This document shows, piece by piece, positions 42,228 through 50,951 of a stretch of DNA of 64,000 bases. Source of the stretch: Ga0077548 sp035440445 (lineage in GTDB: Bacteria > Pseudomonadota > Alphaproteobacteria > Rhizobiales > Xanthobacteraceae); the NCBI GenBank assembly GCA_035440445.1, contig DAORMJ010000003.1:124001-188000 (forward strand), written 5' to 3'. The position numbers were made by a program, and so were the translations under genes. The notes under the pieces are model-generated. The model was given only the letters and a program-made list of their open reading frames with translations, searched no databases and had not been told where the DNA came from. The number at the start of each line of letters is the position of its first letter. Position 1 is the first letter of the stretch.

Positions 42228-42632
42228 ATGGCACGTTATTTCAATGTCGATCTGCCGCCGATCGCGATCACCCGCGGCGATTGCGAGCGTCTGGAGCGTC
42301 TGGCGGTGGCCGCGGGAGGGAAATTCCCAGAGGTCTCCGAATTCCTCTCGCGCGAGGTCGAACGCGCGCATGTCATCGAGGATTTCGAGTCGCTGCCGGG
42401 CCTTGTCATCATGGGCTCCGAGGTGACCTTCCGTGACGACGTGACGGCGCAGGTCCGCAAGGCGACACTGGTCTATCCGGAAGACGCCGGAAAAGGCGCG
42501 CATACGATCAGCGTCCTGACGCCAGTCGGTGCGGCATTAATCGGGCTCTCCGTAAGCCAGTCGATCGAATTCCAGACGCCCTCCGGCGGCTGGCGTTCGC
42601 TCACCGTGCTCGGTGTGAAGAACAAGGCTTGA
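42228..42632 (+). CDS. rnk: Rnk / GreA-C-terminal family protein (nucleoside diphosphate kinase regulator)
   Basis: 134 residues. The C-terminal part is a GreA/GreB-like FKBP domain: VIMGSEVTFRD, RKATLVYPEDA, ISVLTPVGAALIGLSVSQSIEF, the last being the classic GreA-C pattern. The N-terminus is the short Rnk-type helical region (ITRGDCERLERLAVAA) rather than the long GreA coiled coil, so it cannot reach the RNA polymerase channel as GreA does. Rnk binds polymerase and affects nucleoside diphosphate kinase levels. AAAGGAG sits before the start. Single gene. Confidence 0.85.
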   Translation: MARYFNVDLPPIAITRGDCERLERLAVAAGGKFPEVSEFLSREVERAHVIEDFESLPGLVIMGSEVTFRDDVTAQVRKATLVYPEDAGKGAHTISVLTPVGAALIGLSVSQSIEFQTPSGGWRSLTVLGVKNKA

Positions 42633-42658
42633 GTCCGTCGGTTGTGAAGGGCTGGTTT

Positions 42659-42680
42659 CCCCGCTAAGGCAGCGGGGTTT
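42659..42680 (+). terminator. Terminator after the rnk-like gene
   Basis: CCCCGCT and AGCGGGG form a 7-base GC stem around AAGGC, followed by TTT, 27 bases after the stop codon and 28 bases before potG. Confidence 0.6.
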
Positions 42681-42707
42681 CCGGGTTGGGGGCGCGTAAA
42701 CGAAATC

Positions 42708-43871
42708 ATGGATCAGGTATCGAAGCGGCAGAAGCCGCAGGGCATTCGCCGCAAGTTCGAACCCTGGGCCGACGCCGCGGCGCAGCCGCTGATCCGTTTC
42801 CAGAACGTGGTGAAGCGCTACGGCGACGTGACCGCAATCGACGGCGTTTCGCTCGACATTTACGAGCGTGAATTTTTTGCGCTGCTCGGCCCCTCCGGCT
42901 GCGGCAAGACCACCTTGATGCGCATGCTCGCGGGCTTCGAGGAAGCAAGTGCGGGCAAGGTCCTGCTTGCCGGCAACGATCTCGCCGGCGTGCCGCCCTA
43001 CCGGCGGCCGGTGAACATGATGTTTCAGTCCTATGCGCTCTTTCCGCATATGACGGTCGCCGACAACATCGCCTTCGGCCTGAAACAGGAAGGCGTGGCG
43101 AAAGCCGAGATCGCGGCGCGCGTCGAGGAAATGCTGAAGCTCGTGAACCTGCGCGGTTTCGGGAAGCGTAAACCCCATCAACTGTCGGGCGGCCAGCGCC
43201 AGCGCGTGGCGCTCGCCCGTTCGCTCGCGAAAAGGCCAAAGGTTCTCCTCCTCGACGAACCGATGGCGGCCCTCGACAAGAAACTGCGCGAGCAGACGCA
43301 GTTCGAGCTGATGGACCTGCAGCAGCGCATCGGCACCACCTTCATCATCGTAACGCACGATCAGGAGGAGGCGATGACGGTTGCGGACCGCATCGCCGTC
43401 ATGGATCACGGCAAGCTCGTGCAGGTGGCGACGCCGACCGAAATCTACGAGCAGCCAAACAGCCGCTATGTCGCGGAGTTCGTCGGCGATATCAACCTCA
43501 TCGAGGCGGAAGTCGTTCGCGCGACGCCGGATGAGGTGGCGCTGAAGTCTCCGGCAATGGACGCGGAGCTTCGCCTGCCTTCTCGTACCGAAGTAAAAGC
43601 CGGCGATCGCATGGCCGTCGCGCTGCGCCCGGAAAAAATCCGCATCTCCAAAGAACCGCTCGCCGGAATGCATGCGAACTGCGCGCAAGGCGTGGTTTAC
43701 GACGTCGCCTATCTCGGCGACCTTTCGATCTATCACGTGCATCTGGAAAGCGGTCTCGTGCTGAAGGCCGCGAAGACCAATATCTCGCGCCAGATCGAGC
43801 CGCCGATCGATTGGGACGACAAGGTGTATCTCTCCTGGACGCCGGACGCCGGCGTCCTTCTGAAGAACTGA
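42708..43871 (+). CDS. potG: Putrescine/spermidine ABC transporter ATP-binding protein
   Basis: 387 residues. Walker A GPSGCGKTT, Q-loop MFQSYALFPHMTV, signature LSGGQRQR, Walker B LLLLDEPMAALD and switch VTHDQEEAMTV. The C-terminal 130 residues are a TOBE domain (VALRPEKIRIS). An N-terminal extension of about 27 residues before LIRFQNVVKRYGD is typical for PotG. It leads potH and potI, separated by 7 and 1 bases. The periplasmic binding protein (potF) that such systems need is not next to them. Confidence 0.92.
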   Translation: MDQVSKRQKPQGIRRKFEPWADAAAQPLIRFQNVVKRYGDVTAIDGVSLDIYEREFFALLGPSGCGKTTLMRMLAGFEEASAGKVLLAGNDLAGVPPYRRPVNMMFQSYALFPHMTVADNIAFGLKQEGVAKAEIAARVEEMLKLVNLRGFGKRKPHQLSGGQRQRVALARSLAKRPKVLLLDEPMAALDKKLREQTQFELMDLQQRIGTTFIIVTHDQEEAMTVADRIAVMDHGKLVQVATPTEIYEQPNSRYVAEFVGDINLIEAEVVRATPDEVALKSPAMDAELRLPSRTEVKAGDRMAVALRPEKIRISKEPLAGMHANCAQGVVYDVAYLGDLSIYHVHLESGLVLKAAKTNISRQIEPPIDWDDKVYLSWTPDAGVLLKN

Positions 43872-43878
43872 AGCGGCA

Positions 43879-44781
43879 ATGGAAAAGCGCAGCCTGTTCA
43901 GGAGCGTTGCGATTGCGTTGCCGTTTCTCTGGCTGGCGTGTCTGTTCCTGTTGCCCTTCCTGATCGTGTTCAAGATCAGCCTGTCGGACGACGCCGTCGC
44001 GCAGCCGCCTTACGCGCCGGTGTTCGATTTCAGCGCCGGCTGGGCCGAGATCCGCGAGCAGTTCACGCTCCTTGATTTCGATAACTACACCTTTGTTCTG
44101 AGCGACTGGCTTTATGTCTATTCGTACTTTCAGAGCGTCATGCTTGCGGGGCTTGCGACCGCAATCCTGATCGCAGTCGGCTATCCTGTTGCCTATGCGA
44201 TCGCGCGTTCCCCGCGCGCAATCCGGCCCCTTCTCCTGCTGCTGGTCGTGTTGCCATTCTTCACGTCCTTCCTGATCCGCGTCTATGCCTGGATCGGCAT
44301 TCTCTCGCGCGAAGGACTGCTCAATCAGTTGCTTCAGGCCCTTGGCCTGATCTCGCAACCGCTCGAAATTCTTTCGACCAATGTCGCTGTCGTGATCGGC
44401 ATGGTCTATTCCTATTTCCCTTTTATGGTGCTGCCGCTCTATGCCGCGCTCGAGCGCATGGACGATTCATTGCTCGAAGCCGCAGCCGATCTCGGCGCCA
44501 CCCCGGCGCAGGCGTTCTGGCGCATCACGGTGCCGGTCTCCGCACCCGGCATCGTCGCCGGCGCGTTGCTCTGCTTCATTCCCGCGGTCGGCGAATTCGT
44601 GATCCCCGATCTCCTCGGCGGCTCCGATACGCAGATGATCGGCCGCACCGTGTGGAACGAGTTCGCGGTAAACCGTTCGTGGTCGGTGTCTTCCGCACTT
44701 GCAATCCTGATTCTGCTCGTGCTGCTGGTCCCGATCCTGATCTATCAGCGCATGCAGTTGCGCGAACTGGAAGAGCGCTGA
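43879..44781 (+). CDS. potH: Putrescine-type ABC transporter permease PotH
   Basis: 300 residues with six membrane helices. The permease signature is LEAAADLGATPAQAFWRITVPVSAPGIVAGALLCFIP (EAA loop), and VVLPFFTSFLIRVYAWIGIL is a strong PotB/PotH pattern. The large loop between helices 1 and 2 (about 30-80) is typical of this family. Pairs with PotI, whose start is 1 base after this stop. Confidence 0.93.
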   Translation: MEKRSLFRSVAIALPFLWLACLFLLPFLIVFKISLSDDAVAQPPYAPVFDFSAGWAEIREQFTLLDFDNYTFVLSDWLYVYSYFQSVMLAGLATAILIAVGYPVAYAIARSPRAIRPLLLLLVVLPFFTSFLIRVYAWIGILSREGLLNQLLQALGLISQPLEILSTNVAVVIGMVYSYFPFMVLPLYAALERMDDSLLEAAADLGATPAQAFWRITVPVSAPGIVAGALLCFIPAVGEFVIPDLLGGSDTQMIGRTVWNEFAVNRSWSVSSALAILILLVLLVPILIYQRMQLRELEER

Positions 44782-44782
44782 C

Positions 44783-45586
44783 ATGGCGATGCGCAAGGGG
44801 TTATCGCCCGTGACGACGACGGCGCTCGCGGCCGGGCTCGCCTTCCTTTACGTGCCGCTGTTCCTGCTCGTGATTTATTCGTTCAACGACTCCCGCCTCG
44901 TCACGGTGTGGGGCGGCTGGTCCACCCGCTGGTATCAGGGCCTCTTGCAAAACCAGGCATTGATGGATGCCGCCTGGGTGAGTCTGAAAGTGGCCGCGGT
45001 TTCCGCGACGATTGCGACCGCGCTCGGCACGCTCGCTGCGGTCGCGCTGGTGCGTGCAGGCACGTTTCGCGGCCGCACGCTCTTCGCGGGGCTCGTTTAC
45101 GCGCCGCTGGTCATGCCCGAAGTCGTCACCGGGCTTGCACTTCTCCTGTTGTTCGTCGCGATCGATTTCGAGCGTGGTTTCTGGACCGTGGCGCTGGCGC
45201 ATGTGACCTTCACCATGTGCTTCGTCGCCGTGATCGTGCAGTCACGACTTCTGACATTCGACGGCAGCCTCGAGGAGGCGGCCCTCGATCTGGGCGCGAC
45301 CCCGACCCGGGCGTTTTTCTCGGTAACCTTGCCGGTGATCTTTCCCGCCGTTGCGGCGGGCTGGCTCCTTGCCTTCACGCTTTCGCTCGACGATCTTGTG
45401 ATCGCGAATTTCACGGCCGGGCCGGGAAACACCACATTGCCGATGCGCATTTACAGCCAGGTCCGGCTCGGCGTGACGCCGGAAGTGAATGCCATCAGCA
45501 CCGTCTTTATTATTGTGATTACTGCCGTGGTTTTGACCGCTTCGCTCGCCATGAAGTGGCAGCAGGGAAGAACCGAAAGAGAATAG
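44783..45586 (+). CDS. potI: Putrescine-type ABC transporter permease PotI
   Basis: 267 residues with six membrane helices and the EAA loop LEEAALDLGATPTRAFFSVTLPVIFPAVAAGWLLAF. SLDDLVIANFTAGPGNTTLPMRIYSQVRLGVTPEVNAI is highly characteristic of PotC/PotI proteins. The pgi start codon follows the stop directly (0-base gap), so pgi is probably co-transcribed. Confidence 0.93.
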   Translation: MAMRKGLSPVTTTALAAGLAFLYVPLFLLVIYSFNDSRLVTVWGGWSTRWYQGLLQNQALMDAAWVSLKVAAVSATIATALGTLAAVALVRAGTFRGRTLFAGLVYAPLVMPEVVTGLALLLLFVAIDFERGFWTVALAHVTFTMCFVAVIVQSRLLTFDGSLEEAALDLGATPTRAFFSVTLPVIFPAVAAGWLLAFTLSLDDLVIANFTAGPGNTTLPMRIYSQVRLGVTPEVNAISTVFIIVITAVVLTASLAMKWQQGRTERE

Positions 45587-46897
45587 ATGACCGGATTGCC
45601 GTTTTCGCAGGATGTGAGCCGCGCCTTTTCCGGCGCGATCGCAAGGACTGCGTTCGAGAACAATCTGCACCGCCTGATCCAGCCGCTCAGCGATTTGCGC
45701 GCGGCATACGAGCAGGACTCGCTAGCGCTCCTGCGTCTGCCGGAGCGGAGCGACGATCTTGCCGGCGTCGAAGCGCTTGCGACAAAGCTTAAGGACGCCG
45801 AGCATGTCGTCTTCCTCGGGACCGGCGGCTCCAGCCTCGGCGGCCAGACGCTTGCGCAGCTTGGCGGCTATAACGTGCCAGGCGCGGGCGCGCTTGCCCA
45901 AAAGCCGAAGCTGCACTTTCTCGACAACCTCGATCCGGCCAGTCTTGGTGAATTTCTGGGAAGACTCCCGCTCGCCTCGGCCCGCTTTGTCGCGGTCTCG
46001 AAGTCGGGCGGTACCGGCGAAACGCTGGTGCAGGTCATTGCGGTTCTCGGCGCGCTGAAACAGGCCGGCCTCGCGCCGCAGATTGCCCGCCATCTCTTCG
46101 GCATCACCGAGCCGAAAAAATCCGGTGGCAAGAATGGTCTTCGCGCGCTTCTGGAAAAGTTCGGCTGCGAAATTCTCGATCACGATACCCGCGTCGGCGG
46201 CCGTTTCATTGCGCTCACCAATGTCGGGCTTTTGCCGGCACTTCTGTCCGGCGTCGATATTCGCGCGCTACGCGCGGGCGCGGGCGAGATGCTGAAGCCC
46301 ATCCTGCTCGGCGTGAAGCCAGATGATTTCGCTCCGGCCGCGGGTGCCGCACTCAGCGTCGCTGCCTATGACGCCGGTGTCCCGGTATCGGTACTGCTCG
46401 CTTACGGGGACCGTTTCGAGCGTCTCTCGCGCTGGTGGATGCAGCTTTGGGGCGAGAGCCTCGGCAAAAGCGGGAAGGGCACGACGCCGGTCGCTTCCAT
46501 CGGCCCGGTCGATCAGCACAGCCAGTTGCAGCTCTGGCTCGACGGCCCGCGCGACAAGCTCTTCACTCTCATCTCGCTCGACAATCACGGCAAGGGTCCG
46601 CGCCTCGACGCGGAGCTTGCCGCGCTCGCGGGCGAGCCGGTGTTCGGCGGCCGCACGGTCGGCGATCTCGTTGCGGCACAGGCTCGCGCGACGGCAGACA
46701 CGCTGGCCAAGCAGAATCTCCCCTTGCGCGGGATCAAGCTGAAAACGCTAGACGCCTTCGCGCTTGGCGCACTGATGATGCATTTCATGCTGGAGACGAT
46801 CTTCGGCGGCGAGCTGTTCGGCGTGAACACCTACGATCAGCCCGCGGTCGAAGAAGGCAAGATTCTCGCGAAACGCTATCTCGCAGGCGAGTCGTAA
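45587..46897 (+). CDS. pgi: Glucose-6-phosphate isomerase
   Basis: 436 residues, shorter than the about 550 of enteric Pgi. Sugar-isomerase domain motifs are present: VVFLGTGGSSLGGQTLA at the phosphate site, VSKSGGTGETL, the signature-1-like VGGRFIALTNVG, and signature 2 as FGVNTYDQPAVEEGK. The reaction is glucose-6-phosphate to fructose-6-phosphate. It abuts potI, an unusual pairing, and is 1 base before arfB. Active-site Glu and His should be in GESLGKSGKG and DQHSQLQLWLDG. Confidence 0.92.
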   Translation: MTGLPFSQDVSRAFSGAIARTAFENNLHRLIQPLSDLRAAYEQDSLALLRLPERSDDLAGVEALATKLKDAEHVVFLGTGGSSLGGQTLAQLGGYNVPGAGALAQKPKLHFLDNLDPASLGEFLGRLPLASARFVAVSKSGGTGETLVQVIAVLGALKQAGLAPQIARHLFGITEPKKSGGKNGLRALLEKFGCEILDHDTRVGGRFIALTNVGLLPALLSGVDIRALRAGAGEMLKPILLGVKPDDFAPAAGAALSVAAYDAGVPVSVLLAYGDRFERLSRWWMQLWGESLGKSGKGTTPVASIGPVDQHSQLQLWLDGPRDKLFTLISLDNHGKGPRLDAELAALAGEPVFGGRTVGDLVAAQARATADTLAKQNLPLRGIKLKTLDAFALGALMMHFMLETIFGGELFGVNTYDQPAVEEGKILAKRYLAGES

Positions 46898-46898
46898 G

Positions 46899-47327
46899 AT
46901 GCCGGAAATGATCGCGATCAACGAGACCATCGCGATCGATGAGCGCGAACTCGACGAAACCTTCGTGCGCTCGTCCGGCCCGGGCGGGCAGAACGTGAAC
47001 AAGCTCGCGACCGCCGTGCAGCTTCGCTTCGACCTGCGCGGCTCGGCGAACGTGCCGCCCGCCATGAAGGCGCGCGCCGAAAAGCTTGCGGGCCAGCGGC
47101 TTACACGCGAAGGCGTGATCGTGATTTCCGCCGATCGCTTCCGCACGCAGGAACAGAACCGGGACGATGCCCGCGCGCGCCTCGTAGAACTCCTGCAGCG
47201 CGCGGCCGTGGTGCCGAAAGTGCGCCGCAAGACGCGGCCGACGCTCGCCTCCAAGAAGCGCCGTATCGAGGGCAAGAAGCATCGCGCCGAGGTGAAGAAC
47301 CGCCGCGGCCGCCCGGACGTCGAATAG
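46899..47327 (+). CDS. arfB: Alternative ribosome-rescue factor ArfB (peptidyl-tRNA hydrolase)
   Basis: 142 residues. The GGQ motif is in VRSSGPGGQNVNKLATAVQLRF, as in class I release factors. The C-terminal 40 residues are basic (RRKTRPTLASKKRRIEGKKHR), the tail that enters the empty mRNA channel of a stalled ribosome. No codon-recognition domain. Frees peptides on ribosomes lacking a stop codon. Confidence 0.95.
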   Translation: MPEMIAINETIAIDERELDETFVRSSGPGGQNVNKLATAVQLRFDLRGSANVPPAMKARAEKLAGQRLTREGVIVISADRFRTQEQNRDDARARLVELLQRAAVVPKVRRKTRPTLASKKRRIEGKKHRAEVKNRRGRPDVE

Positions 47328-47381
47328 CGCCGCGCCGGTGCCGCCGGTAGAATGGCGCTTCCTGTTCCCGAGTCGCGATCC

Positions 47382-49160
47382 ATGCCCGTCCGCCAGCTTC
47401 CGGAAACTGTCATTAACCGCATCGCTGCGGGCGAGGTGATCGAGCGGCCCGCTTCGGCCGTGAAGGAACTCGTGGAGAATGCAATCGACGCGGGCGCGAC
47501 GCGCGTGGAAGTGGTGCTCGCCGGTGGCGGCCGCGAACTGATCCGCGTTTCCGACAACGGCTCCGGCATGAGTGCGGAAGACCTCGCGCTCTCGGTCGAC
47601 CGCCATGCCACTTCGAAGCTCGACAGCGACGATTTGCTCAATATCTCTACACTCGGCTTTCGCGGAGAAGCCTTGCCCTCGATCGGTGCCGCGGCAAGGC
47701 TCACGATCGCGACCCGCGCGCGCGGCAGCGACAACGCGCTCGAAATTCGCGTGGAAGGTGGAGAAAAGCTCGGCATTCGCCCGGCAGCTCTTGCCGAAGG
47801 CACGCGGGTGGAAGTGCGCGATCTGTTTTACGCGACTCCGGCGCGGCTGAAGTTTCTGAAGAGCGAGCAGGCGGAGACCGCGGCCGCGATCGACGTCATC
47901 AAGCGGCTTGCGCTCTCGCGCCCCGATGTTGCCTTCACGATCGCGGCGGGTGAGCGGGTGATTCAATATCCCTTGCGCGGCAGTGACGAAGCAGGCCGCG
48001 CTGCGCGGCTCGCGGATGTGATCGGCGGCGACGCGCGCGAGAATACGGTCGCAATCGACGACGAGCGCGATGGCGTGCGCGTGCATGGGCTTGCCGGCCT
48101 GCCGACCTTTTCCAAGGCAAACTCGCTCTCGCAGTATTTCTTCGTCAACGGCCGCCCGGTGCGCGACAAGCTGCTGTTTGGCGCCGTGAGGGGCGGCTAT
48201 GCCGACCTCCTGCATGGCGGTCGGAATCCGGTGGCAGCCCTCTTCATCGAACTCGATCCACATGAGGTGGATGTGAACGTGCATCCCGCGAAAGCCGAAG
48301 TCCGCTTTCGCGATCCTTCACTCGTGCGTGGCCTCGTGGTGCGGGCCTTGCAGCAAGCACTCGGCGGCGGCGCACGCAGAAGTGCGACGACCGGCGCGGA
48401 TCGGCTCGTCTCTTTTGCGCGGCCACAGACGCATTCGAATTATTCTTCAAGCTGGCGTGGCGCGGCGGCCCCTTATCGCGGCGGCCTTGCCGAAGCCGCA
48501 CAGGCGGCCTTCGAGACCATGACGCAGCCAAGCGCGGATGCGCGCGCCGATCTCGCGCCCGTGCTGCAGGCGGACCTCGAGCGTCCGCTTGGCGCCGCAC
48601 GCGCGCAGTTGCACGAGACCTACATCGTCTCGCAGACCGCCGACGGCCTCGTGATCGTCGATCAGCACGCCGCGCATGAGCGCATTGTTTACGAGAAGCT
48701 CAAGCACGCGCTCGACGAAAACGGCATTGTGCGCCAGCTCTTGCTAGTCCCTGTGGTGGTCGAAATCGACGCTTCGGACGCTGCAGCCTTGCTTGCGCGC
48801 GCGGATGAACTGGCGAAACTCGGGCTGGTGCTGGAGCCGTTCGGGCAGGGCGCGGTGCTGGTACGCGAGACGCCGGCGCTGCTTGGAGACACGGATACGC
48901 AAAATCTTGTGCGCGATCTCGCCGAGCATCTTGCCGAATGGGATGAGGCGCTTCCGCTCGAGAGAAATCTGCTTGCGGTCGCGAGCCGCATGTCCTGCCA
49001 TGGATCGATCCGCGCGGGCCGCAGGCTCAAGCCCGAAGAGATGAATGCGCTCCTCCGCGAGATGGAGCGCACCGAGAATGCCGGGCAGTGCAATCACGGC
49101 CGCCCGACTTATGTTGAACTGAAACTTTTCGACATCGAGAAGCTGTTCGGGAGACGGTGA
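47382..49160 (+). CDS. mutL: DNA mismatch repair protein MutL
   Basis: 592 residues from the ATG at 47382 (MPVRQLPET); the open frame reaches an ATG at 47352, but known relatives begin at MPVRQLP. GHKL ATPase motifs: VKELVENAIDAGAT, ISDNGSGM-like VSDNGSGMSAED, and LGFRGEALPSI. The C-terminal dimerisation domain starts after about 410 (LHETYIVSQTADGLVIVDQHAAHERI). It contains no DQHA(X)2E(X)4E endonuclease motif in its active form by eye: DQHAAHERIVYE is the nearest match and could be that motif. Works with MutS. Single-direction gene ahead of a convergent rsmD. Confidence 0.93.
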   Translation: MPVRQLPETVINRIAAGEVIERPASAVKELVENAIDAGATRVEVVLAGGGRELIRVSDNGSGMSAEDLALSVDRHATSKLDSDDLLNISTLGFRGEALPSIGAAARLTIATRARGSDNALEIRVEGGEKLGIRPAALAEGTRVEVRDLFYATPARLKFLKSEQAETAAAIDVIKRLALSRPDVAFTIAAGERVIQYPLRGSDEAGRAARLADVIGGDARENTVAIDDERDGVRVHGLAGLPTFSKANSLSQYFFVNGRPVRDKLLFGAVRGGYADLLHGGRNPVAALFIELDPHEVDVNVHPAKAEVRFRDPSLVRGLVVRALQQALGGGARRSATTGADRLVSFARPQTHSNYSSSWRGAAAPYRGGLAEAAQAAFETMTQPSADARADLAPVLQADLERPLGAARAQLHETYIVSQTADGLVIVDQHAAHERIVYEKLKHALDENGIVRQLLLVPVVVEIDASDAAALLARADELAKLGLVLEPFGQGAVLVRETPALLGDTDTQNLVRDLAEHLAEWDEALPLERNLLAVASRMSCHGSIRAGRRLKPEEMNALLREMERTENAGQCNHGRPTYVELKLFDIEKLFGRR

Positions 49161-49161
49161 T

Positions 49162-49285
49162 TGTCATTCCGGACGCCGCCTCCCCTCTCTGTCATTCCGG
49201 ACGCAATTTAGCGCGATCCGGAATCCAGAACGAAAGCAGCCATGGATTCCGGGTTCGCGAGCTTCGCTCGCGCCCCGGAATGACA
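49162..49285. repeat. Dispersed palindromic repeat (REP/MITE-like) between mutL and rsmD
   Basis: TGTCATTCCGG occurs at 49162-49172 and again at 49190-49200, and its reverse complement CCGGAATGACA at 49275-49285. Inside, CCGGAATCCA (49218-49227) pairs with TGGATTCCGG (49243-49252), and CGCGAGC-TTC-GCTCGCG forms a perfect hairpin at 49256-49272. Elements with these ends are common between genes in Bradyrhizobium-type genomes. It lies between the convergent mutL and rsmD genes. Confidence 0.8.
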
Positions 49286-49287
49286 AA

Positions 49288-49839
49288 CTATCCGCGCAAA
49301 AACACGATCTCGGTGTCGTCGTAGCCCCGCCGTTCCAGCACGTCGAACCCTTCGGGTGCCGCGAACTTCGCTTCCACCGCTTCCTCGACCACGATGAGCG
49401 CGTCGTTCGCAAGCCAGCCGCCTTCGCGCGCGGAGGCGATCGCTTTCTCCCCGAACCCTTTGCCATAGGGCGGATCGCAGAATACGAGCGAGAACGGCTC
49501 GAACGCCCCGCGGGGGCCGAGCTTCGTTGCGTCGCGCCGGAAAATCTTGGTGGCACCCGTGAGCCAAAGCGCTTCGACATTCGCGCGGATCAGCGCGCGT
49601 GCTTCCGCCGCTTCCTCGACGAAGAGTGCGAAGGTCGCACCGCGGGAAATCGCCTCGATCCCGAGCGCGCCGGTGCCCGCGAAGAGATCCAGCACGCGCG
49701 CGTCCGCAACCGGATCGCCATAGCCATGCGCGAGAATGTTGAAGATCGCCTGCCGTAGCTTGTCCGAAGTCGGGCGGATTTTCTGCGACGAGGGGCCTTT
49801 CAGCACGCGCCCGCCATGCACGCCGCCGGAAACGCGCAT
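49288..49839 (-). CDS. rsmD: 16S rRNA (guanine-966-N2)-methyltransferase RsmD
   Basis: 183 residues. GGRVLKGPSSQKIRPTSDKLRQAIFNIL is the RsmD start, VLDLFAGTGALGIEAISRGA is motif I and LVFCDPPYGKGFGEK contains the catalytic DPPY of N-methyltransferases. Methylates G966 of 16S rRNA on the small subunit. Its start is adjacent to the rluB stop (0-base gap) so the two are one operon. Confidence 0.95.
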   Translation of the reverse strand: MRVSGGVHGGRVLKGPSSQKIRPTSDKLRQAIFNILAHGYGDPVADARVLDLFAGTGALGIEAISRGATFALFVEEAAEARALIRANVEALWLTGATKIFRRDATKLGPRGAFEPFSLVFCDPPYGKGFGEKAIASAREGGWLANDALIVVEEAVEAKFAAPEGFDVLERRGYDDTEIVFLRG

Positions 49840-50895
49840 CTAGCGCTTTCCTTTGGGTGCGCGAAACGGCGTGCGCTTGCCACCGCGGCGGTTTTGTTCG
49901 CGCTCGCGACGCGGCGGCTTGCCGTTGTCGCGAACCTCGTTTCGCTCGTTCTTCTGTCTATGCTGGCGCTTGTCGCTTCTCTCGCCCGGCCGTGATGGGC
50001 GCTCGTTGTCGAACTTCCGCGGGGGCTGGCCAGATTTGTGTTCGCGTTTTTTGCGCAAGTCCGGTGCCGGCTTCTTGTACTCTGTTTTCTTGCGCTCCGG
50101 TTTCAGGGCTTCGCGAACCGGTGCATCGAAATCGCTCTGCGATGATTTTTCGAGTTCGTCGCCAAGCTGATCGCGCAGCACTCGCGTCGGTACTTCCTCG
50201 ACTTCGCCTTCCTTCAGCTTGCCGAGTTCGAAGGGTCCGAAGGAAACGCGAATCAGCCGGTTCACCTGCAAGCCGATATGCGCGAGCACTTTGCGGACTT
50301 CGCGGTTCTTGCCCTCGCGGATGCCGACGGTGAGCCACTGGTTCGCGCCTTTTTCGCTGTCGAGCGAGGCTTCGACCGGGCCGTAACGCACGCCCTCGAC
50401 CGTGACGCCTTTTTTCAGCGAAGCCAACCGCTCCTGATCGGTGCGGCCGTTGGCGCGCACGCGATAGCGGCGGAGCCAGCCGGTGGCGGGAAGCTCGAGC
50501 GTGCGTGAGAGCCCGCCGTCATTGGTCAGAAGCAGGAGCCCCTCGGAATTGATGTCGAGACGTCCGACGCTGACGACGCGCGGCAGGTCCTTCGGCAGCT
50601 TCTGGAAAATGGTCGGGCGGCCTTCCGGGTCCGAATTGGTCGTCACCAGTCCGCGCGGCTTGTAATAGAGGAAGAGCCGCGTGCGCTCGCGGGACGGCAG
50701 CGCCACACCGTCGACTTCCACCTTGTCGCGCGGTGATACGGTCGTCGCCGGCGTCTTCAGCACTTCGCCGTTCACCTTGACGCGGCCTGCTTCGATCCAC
50801 GTCTCCGCCTCGCGGCGCGATGCGAGGCCGGCGCGCGCCATCACCTTGGCGACGCGTTCGCGATTGTCGGTTTTGTTGTCGGGCTTGCGGCTCAT
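49840..50895 (-). CDS. rluB: 23S rRNA pseudouridine synthase RluB with basic C-terminal tail
   Basis: 351 residues. S4 RNA-binding domain at about 10-60 (RVAKVMARAGLASRREAETWIEAGRVKVNGE), then the RsuA/RluB catalytic domain with the active-site Asp in VGRLDINSEGLLLLTNDG. From about residue 235 onward there is a roughly 110-residue Lys/Arg-rich low-complexity extension ending in FRAPKGKR, common in alphaproteobacterial RluB. Makes pseudouridine in helix 80-region of 23S rRNA (known for family). Confidence 0.92.
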   Translation of the reverse strand: MSRKPDNKTDNRERVAKVMARAGLASRREAETWIEAGRVKVNGEVLKTPATTVSPRDKVEVDGVALPSRERTRLFLYYKPRGLVTTNSDPEGRPTIFQKLPKDLPRVVSVGRLDINSEGLLLLTNDGGLSRTLELPATGWLRRYRVRANGRTDQERLASLKKGVTVEGVRYGPVEASLDSEKGANQWLTVGIREGKNREVRKVLAHIGLQVNRLIRVSFGPFELGKLKEGEVEEVPTRVLRDQLGDELEKSSQSDFDAPVREALKPERKKTEYKKPAPDLRKKREHKSGQPPRKFDNERPSRPGERSDKRQHRQKNERNEVRDNGKPPRREREQNRRGGKRTPFRAPKGKR

Positions 50896-50951
50896 GATGC
50901 TTCGTGCGAATTCCGCTTTGTTGCTAGCACGAGAGCGCCGGAGACACGAGC

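Noticed and set aside
42537..43973. 478-codon minus-strand frame
   Set aside because: Antisense to potG; no recognisable domain.
46785..48284. 499-codon minus-strand frame across pgi, arfB and mutL
   Set aside because: Antisense to three recognised genes; typical GC-rich shadow frame.
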